From positions 85,826,862 to 85,890,861 of the forward strand of contig CM035166.1 of NCBI GenBank assembly GCA_020205615.1: a stretch of 64,000 bases of DNA, written 5' to 3'. This document shows, in pieces, positions 10,180 through 20,933 of this stretch. Source of the DNA: Panax quinquefolius. Its lineage: Eukaryota > Streptophyta > Magnoliopsida > Apiales > Araliaceae. Made by a program: the position numbers and the translations under genes. The notes under the pieces were generated by a model. That model did no database searches and was not told where the DNA came from. It worked only from the letters and a program-made list of their open reading frames with translations. The first letter of the stretch is position 1. Every line of letters begins with the position of its first letter.

Positions 10180-10825
10180 TGATTCTGTAGTTGGAAATGA
10201 GATACGACTAAGCTTTCTGCTGATTTAGGGTTTCACATTGACAGAGAGAGAGAGAGGATGAGAGAGATAATCTTTTGAACTTTAGATTTCAAAAACATGA
10301 TTTTAATTTGTACTTGTAACTTCCCTCTCTCTATTTCACTTAGTGTGACAGGTGTCGATTTTTGCTTGGCTCTACGATTTTGACTGTGTAGGAATGTACT
10401 GATTAGGGAGACTACGATCGATGAGGTAGTCTTATGTTTGTTGAGTCTGATTAGCATTTGTTGAGTCTGTCCTACGATCGTCGAGTCTGTCTGAATCCTT
10501 GTGATGAGTTTTTGATAAAGCATTCTTTTAAGGAAGCTCGGGAAAGGCCAACCTCTTGGAGAGATTCAAGGGTTAGGTTTGTTCCTGAGCCACCTCTTAG
10601 AGAGATTGCTATGTTATGAAGCTTGTCATCACAGGATACATTTTTGCTTTGTGAATGGGGCTTGTGTCATCGTTGAGTCTGCACTACGATAGTTAAGTCT
10701 TTGCTACGATCGTTGAGGTAGTATTCTTTTCAGGTCTACGATCGTGAGCTTTCCTTGATCATGTCTACGATTTTGAGTTCAACCTTTGTATACTCATGTG
10801 GTTAGCACAATCTAGAGCATATATT
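10180..10825 (-). other. Copia non-coding spacer with CTACGATCGT motifs
   Basis: No gene seen. It holds a GA-rich microsatellite (10240-10270) and a cluster of CTACGAT heptamers, three of them as the 8-bp palindrome ACGATCGT (10474-10481, 10706-10713, 10738-10745), often followed by TGAG or CGAG. The same motif is dense in this element's 5' LTR. Confidence 0.6.
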
Positions 10826-11298
10826 TCATGGTTGTAGATTTAGCATACCTAGCTCACTTATTAACTTATTAAATCTAGATTCATCTAGTGGTTTTGTAAA
10901 AACATCAAAGAAGTTGATTTTCGAAGAGGGATATATTGTAAAGATATAGTTCTATTTTTCACATGATCCCTAATGAAGTGATACCTTATTTCTATATACG
11001 TAGTCCTAGAATGCATGACAGGATTATGAGTTATTGCTATGGCACTTGTGTTGTCACAGTGTATGGGAATAGATTTAAAGTCGAACCCATAGTTAGCTAG
11101 CTGATTTCTCATCCATAGGATTTGAGTACAGCAGCTATCAGCAGCAATATATTCAGCTTCTGCAGTTGAGGTAGACACTGAGTTTTACTTTTTGCTAAAC
11201 CAGGACACAAGTCTGTTTCCTAGAAGTTGACAAGTGCCACTGGTACTCTTTCTATCTATTTTGCATCCTGTAAAATCAGCATCTGTGTATCCTATTAG
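10826..11298 (-). pseudogene. Copia RNase H, degraded
   Basis: The minus strand reads STSTAEAEYIA, then CDNTSAI and NPVMHSR, and HFIRDHV: the catalytic block and C-terminal motifs of the copia RNase H domain that degrades the RNA of the RNA-DNA hybrid. A TAA stop sits just before NSVSTST (around 11184-11186) at a position where copia elements conserve Gln, implying CAA to TAA. After about 10930 the frame shifts; the terminal FTKPL and SELGMLNL motifs reappear in another frame and end at TGA 10826-10828, the natural pol stop. Confidence 0.85.
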
Positions 11299-11791
11299 TT
11301 AAAATGAGGATTCCTTGGGGTACCACTGCCCCAAGTAAGGTATACCCTTGAGATACCTGAAGATCCTCTTTACAGCAGACAAATGTGACTCTTCAGGGTT
11401 AGCCTGAAATCTAGCACATATGCATGTTGCAAACATTATGTTTGGTCTACTGGCAGTTAGGTATAGAAGAGAGCCTATCATACCTCTGTATTGAGTGATA
11501 TCAATACTTTTACCTTTCTCATCCTTGTCAAGCTTGGTTGCAGGAGCAATTGGTGTTTTCATGGGAGAGGCTGATTCCATGCCATACTTCTTTAGTAAGT
11601 CTTTGATGTACTTGGCTTGGTTTATGAAAATTCCTTCTTTAGTCTGCTTTACTTGCAGTCCAAGGAAGAAGTTCAGCTCACCCATCATGCTCATTTCAAA
11701 CTTGTTCTGCATTAGCTTAGAGAATCTCTTGCATAACTTTTCGTCAGTAGAACCAAAGATAATGTCATCAACATAGATTTGAACTAGTAAG
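11299..11791 (-). pseudogene. Copia reverse transcriptase, C-terminal part with YVDD
   Basis: The catalytic motif YVDD is encoded at 11764-11775, in the context IYVDDIIFGST. It is followed by GELNFFLGLQV, QAKYIKDLLKKYGM and GSLLYLTASRP, the palm-to-thumb region of copia RT and the start of the connection domain. The frame is open from 11791 to a TAA near 11299. Upstream the gene is interrupted by the nested LTR element; the remaining N-terminal half lies at 16538-17139. The two halves are in the same frame once the insert and one copy of its 5-bp target duplication are discounted. Confidence 0.9.
11787..11791 (+). repeat. Target site duplication of nested element, left copy
   Basis: GTAAG directly before the TGATAA start; the partner after the 3' LTR is GTAAA (16538-16542). 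The one mismatch is a later change. Confidence 0.75.
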
Positions 11792-13401
11792 TGATAAATG
11801 GATTTTATATCTATTTATTAGATATTTTTAGGCTTAATTAATTGTGGGTTTTTAAGTATTTTAGGTATTTTATTATTATTAAGTGTACTATTAATTTTAT
11901 ATTATTTTTATTTAATTTTATAGGAATTTATCACTTGGATGGCAAAATCGTAATTTACGCAACAAGAAAGCATTTAGCGCCGTGCATGATCTGACAACGA
12001 TGAGAATAACTTTGCGGCGCCATGCTGTGATGGCTTTATTTGTAAATCCAGTGGGCAGCTGCCACGTGGCAGGCGACGCTTAGTGGAAGACAGAGGCGGT
12101 TTGGGGCAGCAATCAGCACTTTCAAGCGGGTCCCACCAATGATTCATATCAACCTCTCCATTAATGCTTGCGGATTATTAATTTTCTAGTGGGGTCCAGG
12201 ATTAATTATAAGGAGGCAATTAATGATTCAATAACAGTTTTGGAAAAAGAATTTTGTATTTTATTAGTTTATTAAAATTAGGATATTATGTGTTTAATTT
12301 TAATTAGGATTGTAATTCATTTTAGGGTTAGGAAAATAAATACTCCTATAAATATTTTTATTCTAGGATTGTACTAGGGGGTGGAGAGATGGCTTAGGCC
12401 ATTTATCTTACCAATTTATGGGTTCAAGAGCAATCAAGATATCATCAATTATGGAGATTAAAGATCAAAAGGCGAAGCGTTGGAGATTGTAGATTATGAT
12501 CCGAGTGACAGACGGATGACAAAACATAATTTTTGTTCTCTAATCTTTTCTTTAATTTTTGTTCTTTATTGATGATGAATATTTTGGGGATTAATTTTAT
12601 CTACTAAACTCATAGTTTTAATTTAAGTTTTTAATGGAATTTGATGTTTATTTTAAATTGATTTCTCTTCGTTTGATTGGCACCATATGAATTGGTTATT
12701 ATATTTTGTGCGTTAATATTTAATTGCTTGGCCAGTAATTAGCATGGTAATCTATATGAATTCGAGATATGAAGTATAGGTTTAGACCGGAATATAATGA
12801 CGCATGTTATGCTTTTTGTTCTTATGATAGATCATAAATTGTGTATAGGAAGTGATGACTTATATGCCGGTGTGAAACTATGGTGACAGATGGTGACGCT
12901 AGCTATGTTTATTTTTCCTAAAGAGTGATTAACATGATTTGTGTATAGAATAGGAATATACTTATATGCCATGTGAAGCCAATTGGAGAATCTGATCTTA
13001 ATGAATCTGTTTGAATTTAAATTACATAGGAATATAATGATTTAATTTGAATGGATATTTTTATTTGTGTTCGAAAGAAGCTTATAAATAATTTAGAATT
13101 CCTGGTTAACAATTCATCGTGACCGTATAATTAAATGGAGAGTTATGAGATTTAAATGATGCATTGGATGACATTAAATTCTTAGAATTATTTATCTTTC
13201 TATTATTTATTTATATTATTTAGTTTAATTGATATTTTTAGTATAATTTATCGGTTTGAATAAGATTGAGTTGATATAAAATTGGTATTTGAAAAATATT
13301 AGATGTAATTCTCTGTGGGAACGATATTTGATTTATCACTTTATTACTTGTTGACCGTGTTCACTTGCACGTAAATTGTTAATGTTAAAATTATTCCAAC
13401 A
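11792..13401 (+). repeat. LARD-like 5' LTR
   Basis: TGATAAATGG to CCAACA. It is nearly the same as the 3' LTR except for a G+C-rich patch (about 11965-12115), where the two differ by many clustered substitutions and small indels. A TATA-like TATAAATA occurs near 12354, in the context ACTCCTATAAATATTTTTAT. Confidence 0.9.
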
Positions 13402-13407
13402 AGTTTT

Positions 13408-13425
13408 TGGCGCCGTTGCCGGGGA
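13408..13425 (+). other. Primer-binding site (tRNA-Asp)
   Basis: TGGCGCCGTTGCCGGGGA starts six bases after the 5' LTR and is the complement of the 3' end of plant tRNA-Asp(GTC). Confidence 0.85.
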
Positions 13426-14352
13426 ATTATTTTTCTAATATTTTTCCAATATTGGTTTCAATCAAGTTGATCTTAATTTAAACTTTATTTTTTTTTGAAA
13501 AAAAAATATATAAATAAAAAAAAAAACTTAAAAAATTTATTTGTCTTTATTTGATTTTGTTTATTTTTGTTTTTCAGGTATTAATTACATCATAATGGAT
13601 TGTAGGAGATGGTTGCGAATATCGACAGCTGGCCAATTTTTAGGGAAGTTTCTTTGCACTTAATATTATTCTTTATTTTCTTCCATTGAGGACAATGTCA
13701 GTTTCAAGTTTGGGGTTTCTATATTTTGTTTTGATGTTTTTAATGTCAAGTTTTTTTAGTAAAAAAAAAAATTCAAAAAAATTGTAAAAAATTTAAAAAA
13801 ATTAAATTTTGGAATTTTGTGGATATATTCACTGCAAACCCTCACGAGACACAACTCGTCCACTTGGGGTAACCTTAGGGTTTAAAGGCTTGTTGCACAT
13901 GCTAAGTGCAATCGTGTTTCCTACGAAAATGGTGTTGTACTATTGTTAGGTAGTTATTTTTTTTATATTTTTTTATATTTTATTTTAGTTATTTTTTTGG
14001 GTAATGAATTAATTGAATTTGAATATTTTTGGTCAATGAAAAAATTGTGATTTTTATTTTTTAATTCTTAGAAAAGGGATAAATATTATTTGGTCTGAAT
14101 TTTGGTATTTTGTTAGTTTTTATTTTACTTGAGGCTCTTTAATTCTTTTATGCACATATCCATCTGTTAAAGCTAATAGTAATTTTTTTTTAAATGCTTT
14201 TGAGAGAAATCATTGAAACTCTAGAAAACTTGTTTGAGCATCATTCGAAGCGAAATTTAGGCACTCACATAAGTTTGGGGGAAATATTGGATTATGGAAA
14301 AATTTAAAATTTTGAACCTTCCCGAGTGAAAGAATGAAACATGTGGTGGGTT

Positions 14353-14457
14353 GAGATGGAGCGTAAAACACACTCACTCATAAACACATGTAGGGAGATG
14401 GAGCGTAAAACGCACTCGTTCAAAAGAAAGTGAGATGGAGCGTAAAACGCACTCATT
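14353..14457 (+). repeat. Three tandem GAGATGGAGCGTAAAACRCACTC units
   Basis: Copies start at about 14353, 14395 and 14431, with spacers of about 13-20 bp. Confidence 0.75.
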
Positions 14458-14920
14458 AGAAAAAAAAAGAGAAGAAAAAAAATGAAAAACAAAAGGAAAA
14501 AAAATGTATTTTTGAAATACTTGGGAAGGGTTTATGTGTGCGTAAATGTAGAAAATATCCGTTTAATCACCTAAATTTTATATTTGTCTTCATTAGCGGA
14601 GGTTGATGTGAAAATTAGTTTATAGAGTTGATTTGAATATCTTTTATGAAGTATTTGATTATATGTGATGATTTGAGTTATGACTAGCTTGATACATTTG
14701 GATGCACACACACACACAAAGGGTCTTGAGTAAAGTACGGCTAATAAGATGTTGGAATTTTGGACTTTACATATTTTTGAATTTTTCTAGGAGTTAACAT
14801 TTTTGAAATCTTAGAGGCCATATGTGAATAACAAATTGGTTCATTGTTTGTTGTATAGTTAGTTATTAGTTTTATTTTTATAGTTATTATTTTTGTTTTG
14901 CTTGAGGGCAAACAAAGAGT

Positions 14921-14936
14921 TAAGTTTGGGGGTATT
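14921..14936 (+). other. Polypurine-type tract of LARD-like element
   Basis: TAAGTTTGGGGGTATT ends at the 3' LTR start. The AAGTTTGGGG core is also present at 13706 and 14271. Confidence 0.6.
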
Positions 14937-16537
14937 TGATAAGTGGATTTTATATCTATTTATTAGATATTTTTAGGCTTAATTAATTGTGGGTTTTTAA
15001 GAATTTTAGGTATTTTATTATTATTAAGTGTACTATTAATTTTATATTATTTTATTTAATTTTATAGAATTTATCACTTGGATGGCAAAATCGTAATTAC
15101 GCAACAAGGAGAAGCATTTGGCGCCATGCTTGTGATACGACAAGAATGGCTTGTCAGGCATGCGCGATAAACTTTATTTGTAAATCCGATTGGTAAATGC
15201 CACGTGGTGGCAACAACGAAGTGGAAAACGAGGCGGTTTGGGGCGTGATCAAGACTTTCAAGCGGGTCCCACCAATGATTCATATCAACCTCTCTATTAA
15301 TACTTGCGGATTATTAATTTTCTAGTGGGGTCCAGGATTAATTATAAGGAGGCAATTAATGATTCAATAACAGTTTTAGAAAAAGAATTTTGTATTTTAT
15401 TAGTTTATTAAAATTAGGATATTATGTGTTTAATTTTAATTAGGATTGTAATTCATTTTAGGGTTAGGAAAATAAATACTCCTATAAATATTTTTATTCT
15501 AGGATTGTACTAGGAGGTGGAGAGATGGCTTAGGCCATTTATCTTACCAATTTATGGGTTCAAGAGCAATCAAGATATCATCAATTATGGAGATTAAAGA
15601 TCAAAAGGCGAAGCGTTGGAGATTGTAGATTATGATCCGAGTGACAGACGGATGACAAAACATAATTTTTGTTCTCTAATCTTTTCTTTAATTTTTGTTC
15701 TTTATTGATGATGAATATTTTGGGGATTAATTTTATCTGCTAAACTCATAGTTTTAATTTAAGTTTTTAATGGAATGTGATGTTTATTTTAAATTGATTT
15801 CTCTTCGTTTGATTGGCACCATATGAATTGGTTATTATATTTTGTGCGTTAATATTTAATTGCCTAGCCAGTAATTAGCATGGTAATCTATATGAATTCG
15901 AGAGATGAAGTATAGGTTTAGACCGGAATATAATGACGCATGTTACGCTTTTTGTTCTTATGATAGATACATAAATTGTGTATAGGAAGTGACAGCCCTA
16001 TATGCCGTGTGAAACTATGGTGACAGATGGTGACGCTAGTTATGTTTATTTTTCCTAAGAGTGATTAACATGATTTGTGTATAGAATAGGAATATACCTA
16101 TATGCCATGTGTAGCCAATTGGAGAATCTGATCTTAATGAATCTGTTTGAATTTAAATTACATAAAAATATAGTGATTTAATTTGAATGGATATTTTTAT
16201 TTGTGTTCGGAAGAAGCTTATAAATAATTTAGAATTCCTGGTTAACAATTCATCGTGACCGTATAATTAAATGGAGAGTTATGAGATTTAAATGATGCAT
16301 TGGATGACATTAAATTCTTAGAATTATTTATCTTTCTATTATTTATTTATATTATTTAGTTTAATTGATATTTTTAGTTTAATTTATCGGTTTGAATAAG
16401 ATTGAGTTGATATAAAATTGGTATTTGAAAAATATTAGATATAATTCTCTATGGGAACGATATTTGATTTATCACTTTATTACTTGTTGACCGTGTTCAC
16501 TTTCACGTAAGTTGTTAATGTTAAAATTATACCAACA
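14937..16537 (+). repeat. LARD-like 3' LTR
   Basis: TGATAAGTGG to CCAACA, 1601 bp, followed by the second target duplication copy GTAAA (16538-16542) and then copia RT coding sequence. Confidence 0.9.
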
Positions 16538-17139
16538 GTAAAACCTTGTCTTTATGCTTTCTAAGGAACGATATGGTATCTACTCCACCTCTAGTGAACC
16601 CATTTTCGATTAAGAAGTTAGTCAGTGTTTCATACCATGCTCTAGGTGCTTGTTTAAGACCATATAAGGCTTTATCTAATCTATAGACATAATTGGAAAG
16701 TGATGGATTGATGAAACCTGGAGGTTGTTCTACATAGACTTCTTCTTGGAGTTCTCCATTTAGAAATGCACTCTTGACATCCATCTGAAAGACTTTGAAC
16801 TTCATATGGGCAGCAAAGGCAAGAAAGATTTTGATGGCTTCCAGTCTGGCAATAGGTGCAAATGTTTCATCGTAGTCAATATCTTCTTCTTGAGAATAGC
16901 CTTTTGCCACTAGTCTTGCCTTATTTCTGGTTATGACCCCATCTTCATGCATTTTGTTTCTGAAGACCCACTTAGTTCCTATCACAGGATGACTCATTGG
17001 TCTTGGTACCAATCTCCATACTTTGCTTCGTTCAAATTAGTTGAGTTCTTCCTGCATGGCTTCTATCCAACTGGAGTCTTCCATAGCATCCTCTATCTTC
17101 TTTGGCTCTATTTGTGACATGAAGCTTAGATAAAAACAA
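16538..17139 (-). pseudogene. Copia reverse transcriptase, N-terminal part
   Basis: The minus strand contains [21 protein letters not shown], the catalytic aspartate block [23 protein letters not shown] and [13 protein letters not shown]: fingers and palm of copia RT. The frame is open from about 17012 down to the nested insertion. Upstream, a TAA at about 17037-17039 lies between ELN and FERSKVW, where copia RTs conserve Gln (CAA to TAA). The YVDD half is at 11299-11791. Confidence 0.9.
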
Positions 17140-18131
17140 TCATTCTGAGTAATGACTCTTGTTTTGACTTTCGCTTTTCGGATCTCCAATGATTAGATCC
17201 TGAGTGTGATCTCTTGCCCATCTGTTACCTGTTGGGACATCTGTCCTGATGCCTTCCTGTCTTAAATCTTCAAGGTCTATCTCTTCTTCTTGGAGTGGAG
17301 GCTCGCTGTCTTGCATGGACCTTTCTACGATCATATTCTCATACTCTACGATTTCACTATCTGGCACTACGATCGTATTGTTGAGCTCGACGACTTCATT
17401 CGTCGTGTTTGCACTATCGGTTGTAGTGTCTTGAGGCACTGTTTTGTCTAAGTCAGTTTCATCAAAGATGATGTGTATTGAGACTTCAACATTTAGTGTC
17501 TTCTTGTTGAACACCCTGTAAGCCTTGTTGTATGTGGCATATCCAAGAAAGATCCCTTCGTCTGACTTGGGCTGTAATTTTGACAGATACTACTTTCCAT
17601 TATTGAGAATGTAGCATGCACAGCCAAAGACATGGAAATAGCTGACACTCGGCTTTCTTCATTTCCACAGTTCGTAGGGCGTCTTCTTGATCATAGAGTG
17701 TATGAGTGATTTGTTCTGCGTGTAGCATGACCTTGATTGATAATACTTGAAGTATTAAGGTAGATGAAATTGCTGACTAGTAGAGTTCTTCCAGCCTCAA
17801 TCAAGGTTCTGTTCTTCCTTTCAGCTACTCCATTTTATTGAGGAGTTCGAGGAGTGGAGAAGTTGTGACTGATCCCATTATCTGTGCAGAACTGATCCAT
17901 TTCTGAGAAATCAAATTCTCTGCCATGATCACTTCTTATGGCTTTGATTTTCTCTCCTTTCTCGTTCATCACCAGTCTGAACATCTTGATTAATTCGGAG
18001 CTCGTTTCTTCCTTTGAAGTTAGGAAGAATACCCATGTGAATCTGGTGTAGTCGTCGACTACGACTAGAGAGTATCTTTTTCCTCCAAGACTGGTTGTTG
18101 GGATTGGCCCAAAGAGATCCAAGTGAAGAAA
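17140..18131 (-). pseudogene. Copia integrase and integrase-RT linker
   Basis: The DDE core shows the first Asp in DLFGPIP (just after 18131), the second in IRSDHGREF and the Glu in NGVAERKNRTLIEA, separated from the second by usual spacing. A TAA (17835-17837) precedes NGVAE where Gln is expected, and a frameshift follows near 17735. The C-terminal part continues as KKTPYELW, FHVFGCACYILNNG and GIFLGYATYNKAYRVFNKKT in another frame with further stops. The acidic linker (17140-17514) before RT is open and, unusually, carries three CTACGAT motifs (17324, 17345, 17367). Confidence 0.85.
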
Positions 18132-18730
18132 CTACAATGGCTTGTCAATAGAGTTGACAGTCTTGCTCTTGAATGAGCTTACGAGTACGCTTTCCAGGTA
18201 GCGGGCATTGCATAGCCTTTCCTTCACGAAGTTGAACTTGGGTAGGCCAGCTACTAGGTCTTTTGATGCCAGTTTGGACATGCTTTTGAAGTTTAAGTGA
18301 GACAACTGTCTATGCCATAACCAGCTCATTTCTTCAGATGCTTTTCCTAGAAAACATATTATCTCATCTGAGTTTAGTTGACCAAGATCCACTGTGTAGA
18401 CATTTCCTTCTCCTGTCCCGGTTAGCTTTACAGCAGATGTCTTCAAATCTCTGACTTGACATTGATTATTGAGGAATGTCACTTGATGACCCTTGTCACA
18501 GAGTTGGCTGATACTTAGAAGGTTGTGTTGAAGACCTTCCACATAGGCTACTTTGCTGAAAGATACTGCATCATTGCCAGCAGAGCCATATCCTCTTGTC
18601 TTGCCCGAGTCGTTATCTCCAAAGATGACTGAGGGACCTTCCTTTTCTATGTAGTTAGATAGTAGAGCTTTGTTCCCTGTCATATGCCTCGAGCATCCAC
18701 TGTCCAGATACCATGTTGAGGTCGTGGAGC
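18132..18730 (-). pseudogene. Copia protease and pre-integrase zinc-binding domain
   Basis: The active-site motif WYLDSGCSRHMTG has its DSG codons at 18696-18704. It is followed by VEGLQHNLLSISQLCDKGH, the conserved C-terminal half of copia protease, and then by WLWHRQLSHLNF, the His-rich start of the pre-integrase domain. The frame is open except for TAG at 18132-18134, right before the integrase core (Gln-type codon to stop). Upstream the protease is in a different frame from gag; a frameshift near 18740 separates them, whereas copia elements normally encode both in one ORF. Confidence 0.88.
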
Positions 18731-18757
18731 TCTTTTCCTGTCAAAATATTTGAACCT

Positions 18758-20932
18758 TCATTTTGGTACCCATATTTGCATGGGTCCTTCATTGTTAGTA
18801 CCTTTGGGGACCCAAATCTGTCTAATCTTGGGTCTCACATGCATGGAGTTATAATAACATTTTGTGGCCCTATGACCATATTTATTGCATATGAAACATC
18901 TATTATGATGCATGCCTGTGTGTGCATGATGATTCATCTTCCATTTGGACTTGTGTGGTTCTTTAGTTAACCTTCTGTTAAACTGATTCTCTTTCTTCCA
19001 CGTGTCCTTAGGTTTCATAAATAGTGATGAGTGTGCCTTACCTCTACTGTACCTTCCCAGTTGATTCGTAGAGTTGGTCTTGCTTAACTCTACGATTCTT
19101 CGAGGTTAGTGAGTAGAGGTTGGGTTACTCTTCTCCTTTATGAAGCCTAGGCCAGCGTGAGATCCTTTACTTCTCTGAGTATAACTAGAAATAGTAGAAC
19201 AAGGTTGAACTGGCTCTTCCAACTGTGAGGATTTCACAAAGGCAATGCCTTTATCAAAACTTGAGGCATTACTAGTGCTAGTTTCCACTGTCTTTTCCAC
19301 ACAAGGCTCTGAGATGAATTCCCCGAAGCCTAGACATATTTTGTCGAAAGTGCTTCTCTGACTAGAGAGCAGGCAGTCCATGGACGATGAGGATTTGTTC
19401 CATGCAGAGATAGTCTTCTCTAGGTCCTCAACTTTAGAGGTTAGAATAGACTCTCTTTGTGCATTGAGTGTGTTTGTCTGTTTTAAGGTCTCATTCTCAG
19501 CCTCAAGTTTGGAAAGAAGATTAGTACTTAGAAGGGCTATTTCAAGCTCTTCTTGAACTTTCTTCTTTTCCTCTTGAAGAAGTGAATGATCTTTAGACAA
19601 GACTCTGAACCACTTCATGTATTGATGTAGATCAGTAGTTAAGCCATGCAGTGCAATTCTTAAGTCATTCATGTCTACATCAGGTGAGTTGAAATCAAAT
19701 ACCTCGTCGAGACTTATATCATGTATGTTGAGGCTTTGTTTGTTCTTTGCATGTTTGGCCATTAAGCACAGATTGGCCATATGTGGTTCTTCCTCATCTC
19801 CAGAGTCAGCATTTGAGTCATTATCTGAGTCACTCCATGATCCTCCAGCTACCAGGCCTTTGTCTCTTTTCTGAGGCCTCTTGTTTCCTTTGTATTCCTT
19901 CTGTGCATGTGTTTTCTTCTTTAGTTCTTCTTTGATAAGTTTGTTGCAGTTGGCGATGAAGTGGCCAGGCTTTTTGCAGTTGTAGCATAGGTCATTCATT
20001 TACTCTTGACTGCTGTAATTGTTGACCTTCTTTGGCTTGCTGATTCTGCCTTCTTGCATGAACCTTCTTAGTCTCTTTACCAGCATAGCAAAGTCATCAT
20101 CATCGTCTTCATCATCACCAGAGTCAATCTCAGTGTTGATCTTTGATGCACTTTCAGTTGCCTTGAGAGCAACACCCTTATCCTTCCTTCTTCCTTCTGA
20201 TAAGGTTTCAGCACGTTGGGTCAGCTCCAGTTCGTATGTCAGGAGATTTCCATATAGTTGTTGAACTGTCATTTCGTTGAGATTCTTTGACTCTCTTATT
20301 GCAGTGGTCTTGGCATCCCACCTGCTTGGTATGGCTCTCATGAATTTTATGGTCAGATCTTTGTTAGGATAGACCTTTCCATATGCTCGTAGAGAGTTGA
20401 GCAGAACATTGAATCTTTCATAGGTGGAAGTTATATTTTCTCCTTGCACATGAGCTAACATTTCGTACTGCTGTGTTAGAAGAGACTGTTTATTCTCTCT
20501 AACTTCTTCAGTTCATTCGTGCATGATCAGTAGAGCTTCCCAAACTTCCTTAGCTATTTTGCTGTTTACAACATTTTCAAACAGATCGTCCTCTAAGGAT
20601 TAGAACAGGATGTTCTTAGCCTTCTTATCAAGTTGGACAACTCTTTTCTCGTTGTATGTCCACTCTTCTTTAACTTTGATCTGTATATGGTTTGGATCGT
20701 TAGTGGTTGGAGCAAGCTTGGTTGGAATATAGGGCCAATTTTGAATGGTCTCAAATAGATCTTCATCTATTGAGTCCATGTACGCTTGCATCCTGACTTT
20801 CCAGTTAGCAAATTTATCCTTGTTGCACATTGGTGGCTTGCTGCCTCCCCTGGTCCTGGATTCTCTTGGTATGAGTGCCATTAGATCTACTAAAGCTTGT
20901 AAGCTATAAAATAAAACTTGCTCTGATACCAA
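18758..20932 (-). pseudogene. Copia gag with two CCHC zinc knuckles
   Basis: One frame runs from about 20932 to 18758 with four in-frame stops: TAA at 20600, TGA at about 20518, TAA at 20000 and TAA at 19106. The N-terminal part has FANWKVRMQAYMDSIDEDL, the capsid start of copia gag. The middle (20461-20000) has LTIKFMRAIP and NEMTVQQLYGNLLTYE, typical of the UBN2 region. Knuckle 1, CYNCKKPGHFIANC, follows 19999 directly; knuckle 2, CFICNKYGHRATKC, is near 18890-18935. Between them lie an acidic Asp/Ser/Glu stretch and a likely coiled coil. The start lies close to the primer site, so 20932 is probably not the true initiator. Confidence 0.85.
20920..20931 (-). other. Copia primer-binding site (tRNA-iMet)
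   Basis: TGGTATCAGAGC on the minus strand, three bases after the 5' LTR end. Confidence 0.9.
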
Positions 20933-20933
20933 T

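Larger units (their letters stand above)
13402..14936 (+). other. LARD-like internal region, non-coding
   Basis: A+T-rich with many homopolymer A and T runs. I see no reading frame with family similarity. It contains the tail of a conserved motif ATTGAGGACAATG (13686-13698) followed by CAAGTTTGGGG, a second AAGTTTGGGGG (14271-14281), three copies of GAGATGGAGCGTAAAACGCA (14353-14457) and a short CA microsatellite (14705-14718). Confidence 0.75.
11792..16537. mobile_element. LARD-like non-autonomous LTR element nested in copia RT
   Basis: A 4746-bp element with LTRs of about 1.6 kb (11792-13401 and 14937-16537) and an internal region of 1.5 kb. The order LTR, primer site (13408), polypurine tract (14921) and LTR shows that it reads on the + strand. 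The internal region has no ORF of note, so gag and pol must come from elsewhere. The tRNA-Asp primer site and AAGTTTGGGGG tracts are typical of large non-autonomous relatives of Tat/Athila-type gypsy elements (inference). The target duplication GTAAG/GTAAA confirms insertion into the copia gene. Confidence 0.9.

Noticed and set aside
17249..17434. Plus-strand ORFs opposite copia gag and pol (also 11495-11776, 19671-19935 and 20019-20264)
   Set aside because: Mirror frames of the real minus-strand genes, Ser/Leu-rich, with no family motifs.
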